This document shows positions 1 through 8,860 of a stretch of DNA of 64,000 nucleotides, one piece after another. The stretch's first letter is position 1, and every line of letters starts with the position of its first letter. Under the pieces are notes generated by a model, which saw only the letters and a program-made list of their open reading frames with translations, was not told where the DNA came from and ran no database searches. Location of the stretch: assembly GCF_000376565.1 (NCBI RefSeq), contig NZ_BARG01000006.1, positions 186,001 through 250,000 on the forward strand, in the 5' to 3' direction. The DNA comes from Streptomyces hokutonensis (GTDB lineage: Bacteria; Actinomycetota; Actinomycetes; Streptomycetales; Streptomycetaceae). The translations under genes and the position numbers were made by a program.

Positions 1-684
1 GTCGTCGCGATGGCCGCCGTACCGACGATCGTCGGACTCGTCCTGGCCGCCGCCCTGTTCGACTACATCGGCAAGCACTTCGGCAGCCGGATCGCCTCGG
101 TCCTCCGCGCCTGCTTCTATCTCCCGCAGGTGCTCCCGATCGCGGTCGCCGGCATCGTCTGGAGCTGGATCCTCGCCCCCGACAACGGCACCCTCAACAC
201 CCTGCTGAAAGCAGTCGGGTTGGGCTCCTGGCAGCAGGACTGGCTCGGCGACCCGGACATCGCGCTCTACAGCGTCATGGGCGTCATGGTCTGGGTCCAA
301 CTCGGCTTCCCGCTCGTGGTGTTCATGGCCGGCCTGCAACGCGTCGACCCCCAGCTCTACGAGGCCGCCGAACTGGACGGCGCCGGCTGGTGGCGCCGCT
401 TCTGGCACATCACGCTGCCGCAGATCCGCCCCGAGATCTATGTCGTCCTCACCTGGTGCACGATCGCCGCGCTCAAGGTGTTCGGCGCGGTGTACGTCCT
501 CACGAAGGGCGGCCCGGGCGGTGCGACCGACGTGCCCTCCTACTTCTCCTTCACCACGTTCTTCGAGAAGACCCAGGTCGGCTACGGAGCAGCGATATCA
601 ACGGTGTTGACCGTGATCATCCTCGTGCTCTCCCTCGCCTTCCTGAAACTCCAGACCCGCGCGGAGGAAGGTGACCGCGCATGA
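1..684 (+). CDS. ABC sugar transporter permease, MalF-type (5' end outside window)
   Basis: This is an inner-membrane permease of a carbohydrate ABC importer (binding-protein-dependent transport family). The reading frame is open through base 1, so the N-terminus lies outside the window; the first internal ATG at 10 is probably not the true start. Several hydrophobic membrane segments are visible. The EAA loop that docks on the ATPase is at about 361-440 (EAAELDGAGWWRRFWHITLP). The TGA overlaps the ATG of the next permease (ATGA), so the two are translationally coupled. Co-transcription with the alpha-xylosidase, LacI regulator and GH3 enzyme suggests uptake of oligosaccharides from plant polymers such as xyloglucan. 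No ATPase gene is seen here; Streptomyces importers often share the MsiK ATPase encoded elsewhere (family knowledge). Confidence 0.9.
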   Translation, partial: VVAMAAVPTIVGLVLAAALFDYIGKHFGSRIASVLRACFYLPQVLPIAVAGIVWSWILAPDNGTLNTLLKAVGLGSWQQDWLGDPDIALYSVMGVMVWVQLGFPLVVFMAGLQRVDPQLYEAAELDGAGWWRRFWHITLPQIRPEIYVVLTWCTIAALKVFGAVYVLTKGGPGGATDVPSYFSFTTFFEKTQVGYGAAISTVLTVIILVLSLAFLKLQTRAEEGDRA

Positions 685-1505
685 CGACCGCCCTGCGCCG
701 CTACCCGGTGCTCATCGCCCTCTGTATCGCGGCCCTCTTCATGGTCGTCCCGTTCCTGATCGTCCTGATCAACGCCGTGAAGTCACCGGCCGAGTACTCC
801 GAACACGGCCCCCTCAGCCTCCCCAAGGGCCTCTACCTGGACGGCCTCAAGGACTTCTGGCAGCGCGTCGACTACGGCCAGAAACTCTTCAACTCGGTCC
901 TGATCAGCGGCTCGGTGGCCGTCCTCGCCGCCGTCCTCTCGGTCCTCAACGCGTACGCGATCGGCATCGGCCGTATCCGGGGCCGCACGTGGGTCCTGGC
1001 CTTCTTCGTCCTCGCCAACATGCTGCCGCAGGAGGCGCTGGTCTACCCGATCTACTACCTGAGCAAGCAAGTCGGCCTGTACGACACCAGGTTGAGCGTC
1101 GTCATCGTCTTCACGGTGATCCAGGCGGCGTTCGGCACGTATCTCCTCTCGTCCGTGCTCGGCCAGTTCCCCCGGGAGATCATCGAGGCGGCCCGGATCG
1201 ACGGCGCCAACAAGTGGCAGGTGCTGTGGCGGATCGTGGTCCCGGTCAGCCGCCCCACGATCGGCGTGCTGCTGGTCTTCTTCTTCATCTGGACCTGGAA
1301 CGAGTTCCTGCTCCCCCTGGTCATGCTGATCTCCAACGACAACCAGACCGTGTCGGTGGCCCTCGGCGTCCTCCAGGGCCAGCGTCTGATGGACGCCACG
1401 ATGACCAACGCGGCTGCCCTGCTGGGTGTGTTGCCCGCCATCGTCTTCTTCCTCGTCTTCCAGCGGACCCTCACGCGCGGTATCGCCGTGGGCGCCGTCA
1501 AGTAG
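681..1505 (+). CDS. ABC sugar transporter permease, MalG-type
   Basis: This is the second permease of the same importer, 274 residues, the usual MalG-family length. It has an N-terminal membrane segment (residues ~8-30), further hydrophobic segments, and the EAA loop around residues 170-195 (EAARIDGANKWQVLWRI). The ATG at 681 overlaps the stop of the upstream permease, which fixes the start. The C-terminus reads AVGAVK, an ending typical of the family. The gap to the following GH31 gene is only 16 bases, so the genes form an operon. The substrate is inferred from the neighbouring glycosidases and not from the permease itself. Confidence 0.93.
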   Translation: MTTALRRYPVLIALCIAALFMVVPFLIVLINAVKSPAEYSEHGPLSLPKGLYLDGLKDFWQRVDYGQKLFNSVLISGSVAVLAAVLSVLNAYAIGIGRIRGRTWVLAFFVLANMLPQEALVYPIYYLSKQVGLYDTRLSVVIVFTVIQAAFGTYLLSSVLGQFPREIIEAARIDGANKWQVLWRIVVPVSRPTIGVLLVFFFIWTWNEFLLPLVMLISNDNQTVSVALGVLQGQRLMDATMTNAAALLGVLPAIVFFLVFQRTLTRGIAVGAVK

Positions 1506-1521
1506 TAAGGGGACCCCCCAC

Positions 1522-3768
1522 GTGAAGTTCACCGACGGCTACTGGCTGCTGCGCGAGGGCGTCACCGCCGCCCACCCGGTCGAAGTCCTCGATGTCACCG
1601 CCCCGGACGGCGCGTTGGAGATCCACGCGCCGACCGTCCCCATCCGCCACCGCGGCGACCTGCTGAAGGGACCGGTCGTGACGATCAGCGCCCACGCCCC
1701 GATGCCCGACGTCATCGGCGTCACCTTCACCCACTTCGAGGGCGAGCAACCGCGCGGCCCCCAATTCGACGTGCGGACAGAGGACTTCGCGGTTCACACG
1801 TCCTACGACGACGAGCGCGCGACCCTCACCTCCGGCGCGCTGTCGGTCCAGGTGGCGCGTACCGGGCCCTGGCACGTCGACTTCCTCGCGCACGGCCGGG
1901 TTCTCACCGGCAGCGGCCCCAAGGGCATGGGCATCATGCGGGACGCGACCGGCGCCCACTATCTGCGCGAGCAACTCGGCCTGGGAGTCGGCACATCCGT
2001 GTACGGACTCGGCGAACGTTTCGGCCCGCTGGTCAAGAACGGCCAGGTCGTCGACATGTGGAACGCCGACGGCGGCACCGCCACCGAACAGGCCTACAAG
2101 AACGTCCCCTTCTACCTCACCGACGCGGGCTACGGCGTCTTCGTCGACCACCCTGGCCGGGTCTCCTTCGAGGTCGGCTCGGAGGCGGTGTCGCGGGTCC
2201 AGTTCAGCGTGGAGAGCCAGCAGTTGACGTACTACGTCATCTACGGCCCGACCCCGAAGGACATCCTCCGCAAGTACTCCGCCCTCACCGGCCGCCCGGC
2301 GCTCCCGCCCGCCTGGTCGTTCGGCCTGTGGCTGTCGACGTCGTTCACCACGTCCTACGACGAGGAGACGGTGACGTCGTTCATCGAGGGGATGCGGGAG
2401 CGTGAACTCCCGCTGTCCGTCTTCCACTTCGACTGTTTCTGGATGCGCGAGTTCAACTGGTGCGACTTCCAGTGGGATCCGCGGGTCTTCCCCGACCCGG
2501 AGGGCATGCTCGCCCGGCTGAAGGACCGCGGGCTGCACATCTGCGTCTGGATCAACCCGTACATCGCCCAGCGCTCGCCGCTCTTCGCCGAGGGCAAGGC
2601 GCTCGGTCACCTGCTGCGCCGGCCGGACGGCAGTGTCTGGCAGTGGGACCTGTGGCAACCGGGCATGGCCCTGGTCGACTTCACCAGCCCGGCCGCCCGC
2701 GACTGGTACGCCGGAAAGCTGGAGGCGCTGCTCGCGCAGGGCGTCGACTGCTTCAAGACCGACTTCGGCGAGCGGGTCCCGGTCGACGTCGCCTACGCGG
2801 ACGGCTCCGACCCCGAGCGGATGCACAACTACTACACCTACCTCTACAACCGCACGGTCTTCGACGTCCTGCGCAAGCACCGGGGCGAGGGCGAGGCCGT
2901 CGTCTTCGCCCGCTCGGCCACAACGGGCAGCCAGAAGTACCCCGTTCACTGGGGCGGCGACTGCGAGGCGACCTACGAGTCGATGGCCGAGTCCCTGCGT
3001 GGCGGCCTCTCCCTCGGCCTGTCCGGCTTCGGCTACTGGAGCCACGACATCGGCGGCTTCGAGGGCACCCCGACCCCCGCCCTCTTCAAACGCTGGCTGG
3101 CCTTCGGCCTGTTGTCCTCCCACAGCCGCCTGCACGGCAGCTCCTCGTACCGCGTCCCGTGGCTCTTCGACGAGGAATCCGTGGACGTACTACGGCAGTT
3201 CACCCGCCTCAAGCTGAGCCTCATGCCGTACCTCTACGAGACCGCCCGCACCGCCTCCGCCGAGGGCGTGCCGATGATGCGGGCGATGGTGCTGGAGTTC
3301 CCGGAGGATCCCGGGTGCGCGCATCTGGAACGGCAGTACATGCTCGGCAGCGATCTGCTGGTCGCGCCCGTCTTCAGCGACGACGGCGACGTCTCGTACT
3401 ACGTCCCCGAGGGCACCTGGACCCACTACCTCACCGGCCGCACGGTCACCGGCCCGCGCTGGGTGCGCGAGAAGCACGGCTTCGACAGCGTGCCGCTCCT
3501 CGTCCGGCCGGGCGCGGTGATCCCGGTCGGCGCGGTGTCCGACCGGCCCGACTACGACTTCGCCGACGGGGTCACCCTGCGGGCGTACGGCCTGGAGCGG
3601 GGCGCGCAGGTGACGGTGCCGGTCGGCGACGTGACCTTCACCGTCGTACGGGAAGGGGACACGCTCCGGGCGTCGTGCAGCGACCCGTCCCTGGCCTGGG
3701 CGCTGGCCGCCGGGGAACGGTCGAAGTCGGGCAGCGGGTTCCTGACCCTGGAGCTGGGCCGATGGTGA
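1522..3768 (+). CDS. GH31 alpha-xylosidase (YicI-type)
   Basis: This is a cytoplasmic family 31 glycoside hydrolase of 748 residues, close to E. coli YicI (772). It has the N-terminal beta-sandwich and a (beta/alpha)8 barrel. The nucleophile is Asp414 in KTDFGE and the acid/base is Asp480 in WGGDCEA; YicI uses Asp416 and Asp482. The CFWM stretch around residue 303 matches the xylose-recognising region of YicI. No signal peptide is present. I chose the GTG at 1522, preceded by AAGGGG at 1506-1511, because the protein then begins MKFTDGYWLL as YicI homologs do; the frame is open further upstream but overlaps the permease. It likely releases xylose from the non-reducing end of imported xyloglucan oligosaccharides or isoprimeverose. 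The substrate is inferred from the family. Confidence 0.93.
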   Translation: MKFTDGYWLLREGVTAAHPVEVLDVTAPDGALEIHAPTVPIRHRGDLLKGPVVTISAHAPMPDVIGVTFTHFEGEQPRGPQFDVRTEDFAVHTSYDDERATLTSGALSVQVARTGPWHVDFLAHGRVLTGSGPKGMGIMRDATGAHYLREQLGLGVGTSVYGLGERFGPLVKNGQVVDMWNADGGTATEQAYKNVPFYLTDAGYGVFVDHPGRVSFEVGSEAVSRVQFSVESQQLTYYVIYGPTPKDILRKYSALTGRPALPPAWSFGLWLSTSFTTSYDEETVTSFIEGMRERELPLSVFHFDCFWMREFNWCDFQWDPRVFPDPEGMLARLKDRGLHICVWINPYIAQRSPLFAEGKALGHLLRRPDGSVWQWDLWQPGMALVDFTSPAARDWYAGKLEALLAQGVDCFKTDFGERVPVDVAYADGSDPERMHNYYTYLYNRTVFDVLRKHRGEGEAVVFARSATTGSQKYPVHWGGDCEATYESMAESLRGGLSLGLSGFGYWSHDIGGFEGTPTPALFKRWLAFGLLSSHSRLHGSSSYRVPWLFDEESVDVLRQFTRLKLSLMPYLYETARTASAEGVPMMRAMVLEFPEDPGCAHLERQYMLGSDLLVAPVFSDDGDVSYYVPEGTWTHYLTGRTVTGPRWVREKHGFDSVPLLVRPGAVIPVGAVSDRPDYDFADGVTLRAYGLERGAQVTVPVGDVTFTVVREGDTLRASCSDPSLAWALAAGERSKSGSGFLTLELGRW

Positions 3769-4772
3769 AGATCACCGATGTGGCCCGGCACGCCGGGGTC
3801 TCCCCGAGCACCGTGTCGTACGCGCTGAGCGGCAAGCGCCCGATCTCCGAGGAGACCCGGCAGCGCGTCGAGGCGTCCATCCGCGAGCTGGGCTACCGGC
3901 CGCACGCCGGTGCCCGCGCCCTGGCCAGCAGCCGGTCGAACGTGCTGGCCCTCGTCATCCCCTTACGCACCGGCATCCACGTCCCCGTGGTCATGCAGTT
4001 CGCGATGTCGGTGGCGACCACGGCCCGCCGCCACGACCACGACGTGCTGCTGCTCACCCAGGAGGAGGGCGAGGAGGGGCTGCGGCGGGTCGTGGACTCG
4101 GCGCTCGTGGACGCGATGATCGTGATGGACGTCCAACTCGACGACCCCCGGCTGCCGTTGCTCCGCTCCCTCGACCGGCCGTCCGTGCTGATCGGCTTCC
4201 CCGCCGAGGCCGACGGGCTGACCTGCATCGACCTCGACTTCAGGGCGGCCGGTGAGCTGTGCGTGGAACGGCTCGCGGGGCTCGGGCACCGGGTCGTCGC
4301 CCTCGTCGGGTCACCGCCCGAGGTGTACGTCCGCCGAACCGCCTTCGCCCAGCGGGTCGTTCAGGGCTTCACGGCCGCCGCGCACCGCAACGGGCTCGTC
4401 TCCTGCGTCCACCCCTGCGAGCCGGCGCCCGCTGCGGCAGCCGCCGTGGCCGAACAACTGCTGCGCGAACAGCCCGCGTTGACCGGAGTCGTCGTCCACA
4501 ACGAACCGCTCCTGGAGCCCCTCGTCGACGCCTTCGAGCAACTGGGCCTGCGCGTCCCCGGCGATCTCTCGATCACCGCGATCTGTCCCGACGAGCTCGC
4601 CGAATCCGTACGCGTCCCGGTCACCTCGGTCGCCCTGCCCGCCGCCGAACTCGGCTCCAAGGCGGTCGAGTTGCTGATGAAGAAGCTGGGCGGCAAGACC
4701 GTGCCCGACGCGACGCTGCTCGCACCCCGGCTGACGGAACGCGCGAGCACGGCACCGCGCCACGCGCCCTGA
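3762..4772 (+). CDS. LacI-family transcriptional regulator
   Basis: This is a 336-residue LacI/GalR repressor. It has an N-terminal helix-turn-helix and hinge (residues 1-55, ITDVARHAGVSPSTVSYAL) and a periplasmic-binding-protein-like effector domain (about 60-330). The start at 3762 overlaps the end of the alpha-xylosidase gene (ATGGTGA); the GTG at 3765 is an alternative. It presumably represses the surrounding operon until a sugar inducer binds. An in-frame TTA leucine codon lies at 3963-3965 (Leu68). TTA is rare in Streptomyces and needs the bldA tRNA, so synthesis of this regulator may be limited to later growth stages. I did not find a clear palindromic operator inside the window; the main operator is probably upstream of base 1. 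Confidence 0.92.
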   Translation: MVKITDVARHAGVSPSTVSYALSGKRPISEETRQRVEASIRELGYRPHAGARALASSRSNVLALVIPLRTGIHVPVVMQFAMSVATTARRHDHDVLLLTQEEGEEGLRRVVDSALVDAMIVMDVQLDDPRLPLLRSLDRPSVLIGFPAEADGLTCIDLDFRAAGELCVERLAGLGHRVVALVGSPPEVYVRRTAFAQRVVQGFTAAAHRNGLVSCVHPCEPAPAAAAAVAEQLLREQPALTGVVVHNEPLLEPLVDAFEQLGLRVPGDLSITAICPDELAESVRVPVTSVALPAAELGSKAVELLMKKLGGKTVPDATLLAPRLTERASTAPRHAP

Positions 4773-4818
4773 CGTTCACAACGCCCGCATGCAAGGCCCT
4801 ACTTGAAGGAGCCGCGAT

Positions 4819-7728
4819 ATGAAAGGCACGAGAAGAAGACACAGAACCACGCTCGCCGTGGCGTTCGCCCTGATCATCGGCCTGGGAGCGACGGTCCCGG
4901 CGACAGCCGACACCCCGTACCCCTTCCGCGACCCGACTCTCCCCGTGAGTAAGCGCGTTGACGACCTCCTGGGCCGGCTGACCCTCGACGAGAAGATCTC
5001 CCTCCTCCACCAGTACGAGCCCGCGATCCCCCGCCTCGGCATCCAGTCCTTCCGCACCGGCACCGAGGCGCTGCACGGAGTCGCCTGGCTCGGGAAGGCC
5101 ACCGTCTTCCCGCAGGCCATCGGACTCGCCTCCACCTGGGACCCGGCACTGATGGAACAGGTCGGCTCGGCGGTCGGCGACGAGGCCCGCGGCTTCCAGC
5201 AACTACGCCCGGACGGCTGGGGGTTGAACCTCTGGGCCCCGGTGGTGAACCTGTTGCGCGACCCGCGCTGGGGCCGCAACGAGGAGGGCTACAGCGAGGA
5301 CCCCGAACTGACCGGCGCCCTGTCCACGGCCTACGGCGAGGGCCTGACCGGCGGCGACCCGGACCACCTCAAGACGGCCCCCACCCTCAAGCACTACCTC
5401 GGCTACAACAACGAGGTCGACCGCGCGACCACCTCCTCCGACCTGCGCCCACGGGTGGAGAAGGAGTACGACGAGGCCGCCTTCAAACCGGCGATAGCGG
5501 CGGACGCGGCCACCGGCGTGATGACGTCGTACAACCTGGTCAACGGCCGCCCCGCGACGGTCAATCCGGACCTGGACGACGAAGTGAGGACCTGGACCGG
5601 CCAGAACCTGCTGAACGTCACCGACGCCTTCGCCCCCGGCAATCTGGTCACTCCCCAGCAGTACTACCCGACGATCGCGGAGGGCGACGCGGCGGCGCTC
5701 AAGGCCGGTGTCGACAGCTTCACGGACAACAGCGCCGACTCCGGCCCGACGACCACGGCGATCAACTCGGCGCTGCAACAAGGCCTGTTGAAGGTGTCGG
5801 ACATCGACAAGGCGGTGTCGGACATCCTCTCCGTCCGTGTCCGGCTCGGCGAGTTCGACCCGGGCGGCGGCAAGTACGGCTCGATCGACGCGTCGGTCAT
5901 CGACAGCCCGGCGCATCGGCAACTGGCGCGCAAGGCGGCGGCCGAGGGGACGGTACTGCTCAAGAAGAGTGCGTCACTTCCGCTGAAAGCGACACAGAAA
6001 AACGTGGCAGTGGTCGGCCCCCTCGCCGACACGCTCTACACCGACTGGTACTCGGGCACACTCCCCTACGCCGTCACCCCCGCGCAGGGCATCGCCGCGA
6101 AACTGAAGGCACCCGTGGCCACCAGCGAGGGAGTCGACCGCATCGCCCTGCGCGACACGGCGACCGGCAAGTACGTCACGGCCGGCACCGGCGACACGGG
6201 CGCCCCCTTGCAGGAGACCACCAACACCCCGACGCCCGCGGCCCAGTTCGACGCGTTCGACTGGGGCTCGGGCATCGTCACCCTGCGCTCGGCCGCCAAC
6301 GGCAAGTACGTCGGCTACAACTGGTCGAACTTCGTCAACGACCAGACCCAGCCCAACGGTTGGTACGTCCAGCAGCAGTTCAAGCTGGAACAGCAGGACG
6401 ACGGAACGTACTTGCTGAGGTACGCGGGCTACGAGACGGCCGAGTCCTGGTGGTCGAACCCGGTCTACCTCGGCCCGACCGACGCCAACGGCACCCTGGG
6501 CCTGGTGCCCAAGGACCAGGCGGCGCACTACGCGAAGGACGTGGTCCGCGACGGCATCGACGATGCCGTGGCCGCGGTGAAGGGCAAGGACACGGCGGTC
6601 GTCGTCATCGGTTCGATGCCGTCGATCAACGGCCGCGAGGCCCACGACCGCACGGACATGTCCCTGGCCCCCTCGCAGGAGGCCCTGGTCAAGGCGGTCC
6701 ACCGGGCCAACCCCAAGACGGTGGTGATCGTCGAGAACAGCTACCCCACCACGCTGGGCGCTGTGCAGAAGGAAGTCCCGGCCCTCCTCTGGACCTCCCA
6801 CGCCGGCCAGGAGACGGGCAACGCCCTCGCCGATGTCCTCTACGGCGACGTCAACCCGTCCGGCCGCCTCACCCAGACCTGGTACCGCTCGGACGGCGAC
6901 CTCCCGTCGATCCTCGACTACGACATCATCAAGTCCGACCGCACCTACCAGTACTTCCAGGGCACCCCCCTCTACCCCTTCGGCTACGGCCTCTCGTACA
7001 CGACCTTCCGCTACGGCACCCTGAAACCCGTCGCCGGCGGCTACGAGGTCCCGGTCACTAACACCGGCACCCGAGCGGGCGACGAGGTCGTCCAGCTCTA
7101 CACGCACCAGCGCACCTCCCGCGACAAAGAGCCCCTGAAGCAGCTCAAGGCCTTCCAACGGGTCTCGCTCAAGCCCGGGGAGACAAAGACGGTCCACCTG
7201 AACATCCAGCAGAAGGACCTGGCCCACTGGGACGTCACGCGCTCGAAATGGGTCGTGGAATCCGGCACGTACGACGTCATGGCCGGAGCGTCGTCGGCGG
7301 ACATCCGAGCCCGTACGACCTGGCAGGTCCACGGGGAGACCATCCCGCCCCGGAACCTCTCCCGGACGACCCGCGCCGAGAACTTCGACGACTACTCCGC
7401 CGTCCACCTCGTCGACGAGTCCAAGGCGAGCGGCACGGCGGTGGGCGCGGCGGCGGACGGCGCGTGGCTGAAGTTCGCGGACACCCAACTGGGCGCGGGG
7501 GCAACGAAGTTCACGGCCCGGGTGGCGGGTACGGCAGCCGGCACGATCGAGGTCCGGCTCGGCTCCCCGACGGGAAAGCTCGCGGGGACGGTCCACACGG
7601 CGGCGACCTCATCGTCGTACGACTACGAGACGGTGACCGCGGATCTGTCGGGTGCGGCGAAGGGCCGTACGGACGTGTATCTGGTCCTGAGCAACGGCCT
7701 ACGAATGTCGACCTTCACTGTTCAGTGA
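4819..7728 (+). CDS. Secreted GH3 beta-glucosidase/beta-xylosidase with extra domains
   Basis: This is a 969-residue exported family 3 glycoside hydrolase. A Sec signal peptide (residues ~1-31, basic then hydrophobic, ending ATA/D) is followed by the GH3 barrel, with the likely nucleophile Asp269 in NVTDA. The GH3 C-terminal alpha/beta domain is split by a ~130-residue insert (about 438-566) with two repeats of a '[L]R..A.GKYV' pattern that looks like a beta-trefoil/fascin fold. A fibronectin-III-like domain follows (about 730-830), then a CBM6-like carbohydrate-binding domain (about 853-969). The ribosome site GAAGGAG is at 4804-4810. It lies 46 bases after lacI and is probably in the same operon. 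Activity could be beta-glucosidase or beta-xylosidase; sequence alone does not decide. Confidence 0.9.
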   Translation: MKGTRRRHRTTLAVAFALIIGLGATVPATADTPYPFRDPTLPVSKRVDDLLGRLTLDEKISLLHQYEPAIPRLGIQSFRTGTEALHGVAWLGKATVFPQAIGLASTWDPALMEQVGSAVGDEARGFQQLRPDGWGLNLWAPVVNLLRDPRWGRNEEGYSEDPELTGALSTAYGEGLTGGDPDHLKTAPTLKHYLGYNNEVDRATTSSDLRPRVEKEYDEAAFKPAIAADAATGVMTSYNLVNGRPATVNPDLDDEVRTWTGQNLLNVTDAFAPGNLVTPQQYYPTIAEGDAAALKAGVDSFTDNSADSGPTTTAINSALQQGLLKVSDIDKAVSDILSVRVRLGEFDPGGGKYGSIDASVIDSPAHRQLARKAAAEGTVLLKKSASLPLKATQKNVAVVGPLADTLYTDWYSGTLPYAVTPAQGIAAKLKAPVATSEGVDRIALRDTATGKYVTAGTGDTGAPLQETTNTPTPAAQFDAFDWGSGIVTLRSAANGKYVGYNWSNFVNDQTQPNGWYVQQQFKLEQQDDGTYLLRYAGYETAESWWSNPVYLGPTDANGTLGLVPKDQAAHYAKDVVRDGIDDAVAAVKGKDTAVVVIGSMPSINGREAHDRTDMSLAPSQEALVKAVHRANPKTVVIVENSYPTTLGAVQKEVPALLWTSHAGQETGNALADVLYGDVNPSGRLTQTWYRSDGDLPSILDYDIIKSDRTYQYFQGTPLYPFGYGLSYTTFRYGTLKPVAGGYEVPVTNTGTRAGDEVVQLYTHQRTSRDKEPLKQLKAFQRVSLKPGETKTVHLNIQQKDLAHWDVTRSKWVVESGTYDVMAGASSADIRARTTWQVHGETIPPRNLSRTTRAENFDDYSAVHLVDESKASGTAVGAAADGAWLKFADTQLGAGATKFTARVAGTAAGTIEVRLGSPTGKLAGTVHTAATSSSYDYETVTADLSGAAKGRTDVYLVLSNGLRMSTFTVQ

Positions 7729-7734
7729 CAGGAA

Positions 7735-7766
7735 AAAGCCCCCGCTGTCGAAACAGCGGGGGCTTT
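7735..7766. terminator. Bidirectional terminator between GH3 gene and ssrA
   Basis: A perfect 14-base inverted repeat (AAAGCCCCCGCTGT and its complement) closes on a CGAA tetraloop. It begins with A-runs on one side and ends in TTT, so it can stop the GH3 operon from the left and ssrA transcription from the right. Confidence 0.9.
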
Positions 7767-7782
7767 ACCCACATGGGATGAG

Positions 7783-8167
7783 TGGAGATGGCGGGAATCG
7801 AACCCGCGTCCACCGGTGCAGAATCAGGGCTTCTCCGTGTGCAGTTCGCTGTGCTTTTCTCGGCCCCGGCAATCACGCGAACAAGTCGCCGACGGGCCCA
7901 GTCACTGTTTGATTTCCCACCGGACCCCGTGACCGGGCCCGATGGTTTAGTTCCCTAGATTATGCCAGGGTCCGGGTCGGGAACATCCCCGGTCTGACAC
8001 CCTTTTAGGGTCCTTCAGTCGCTGTTATTAGGCAGCGAGGGCGAAGGACTGGGAATCGCTCTTGGAATTGGCGATTATTGGTTGCGACATATGGTTAACG
8101 AGATCATTGCCGCTTCCTCGACACGCTTCACCTGCTTCGACAGCCGCTGTCGAAACCGATCATCCCC
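7783..8167 (-). ncRNA. ssrA: tmRNA (trans-translation RNA)
   Basis: This is transfer-messenger RNA, which with SmpB rescues ribosomes stalled on broken mRNAs. The 5' end (GGGGATGATC, from 8167) pairs with the 3' end (CATCTCCA, ending 7783) to make the tRNA-like acceptor, and the T-arm (GGTTCGATTCC) is clear near 7790-7806. The CCA tail is not fully encoded. The tag reading frame is 8072 down to 8031, coding ANSKSDSQSFALAA, followed by two TAA stops at 8030-8025. The ALAA end is the usual Clp-protease degron. The smpB gene lies just upstream on the same strand. The exact ends are inferred from acceptor-stem pairing. Confidence 0.95.
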
Positions 8168-8239
8168 ATGTTGTTTTTTCAAGTCCCTCCGGAGAGGGGG
8201 CGCACCCGCTGTGGGGTGCAGTAGCCATCGTACGTGACC

Positions 8240-8265
8240 AACGCACGCCGATGCCACCGTATTCC
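8240..8265 (-). promoter_or_regulatory. Sigma-R-type promoter for ssrA
   Basis: On the minus strand GGAAT (8265-8261) is followed after exactly 18 bases by GTT (8242-8240), matching the published sigma-R (thiol-oxidative stress) consensus GGAAT-N18/19-GTT. It sits just after the smpB stop and about 70 bases upstream of the mature ssrA 5' end. A separate TACGAT at 8232-8227 could be the -10 of a second promoter. Confidence 0.6.
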
Positions 8266-8271
8266 CCGTGG

Positions 8272-8814
8272 CTACTCGCCCCGCTGCTTCCGCTTCGCGG
8301 CGGCGATCGCGCGGTCCGACTCCCGGCGGTCCTGCTTCTCGCGCAGGGTCTGCCGCTTGTCGTACTCCTTCTTGCCTCGCGCGAGCGCGATCTCGGCCTT
8401 CGCCCGGCCGTCCTTGAAGTACAGGGCGAGGGGCACGATCGTGTGACCCGTCTCCTCCGACTTGGACGCCAGCTTGTCGATCTCCTCGCGGTGCAGCAGC
8501 AGCTTGCGCTTGCGGCGGACCGTGTGGTTCGTCCAGGTGCCCTGGCTGTACTCGGGGATGTGGGCGTTGTGCAGCCACGCCTCACCCCCGTCGATCTGGA
8601 CGAAGCCGTCCGTCAGCGAGGCGCGCCCCTGGCGCAGCGACTTGACCTCGGTGCCGGTCAGGACGAGCCCGGCCTCGTAGGTGTCGACGATCGCGTAGTC
8701 GTGCCGGGCCTTCTTGTTCTGCGCGACGATCTTGCGCTTGCCGTCCTTGGCCTTCGCGGCCCCGCCGCCCTGCTTGGGCTGGGACTCCTTGGGTACGTAC
8801 ATTCCCTTGCTCAT
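8272..8814 (-). CDS. smpB: SsrA-binding protein SmpB
   Basis: SmpB binds the tRNA-like part of tmRNA and is essential for its entry into stalled ribosomes. The protein is 180 residues from the ATG at 8814. The conserved core starts near residue 28 ([11 protein letters not shown]) and includes [15 protein letters not shown], and the basic C-terminal tail ([15 protein letters not shown]) mimics the codon-anticodon helix in the A site. A ~25-residue N-terminal extension rich in K, G and A precedes the core; another ATG four codons downstream would shorten it slightly. The gene lies 46 bases after the S41 peptidase gene and directly before ssrA, so RNA and protein partner are neighbours. Confidence 0.95.
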   Translation of the reverse strand: MSKGMYVPKESQPKQGGGAAKAKDGKRKIVAQNKKARHDYAIVDTYEAGLVLTGTEVKSLRQGRASLTDGFVQIDGGEAWLHNAHIPEYSQGTWTNHTVRRKRKLLLHREEIDKLASKSEETGHTIVPLALYFKDGRAKAEIALARGKKEYDKRQTLREKQDRRESDRAIAAAKRKQRGE

Positions 8815-8860
8815 AGTGCTGCCCATTTTCGCACTACCAGGGGCCATGAGGGAAAGGCGA

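Noticed and set aside
7728..8300. ssrA as an integration site of a genomic island carrying the sugar operon
   Set aside because: No integrase and no duplicated ssrA 3' end were seen in the window; base composition of the sugar operon is like its surroundings.
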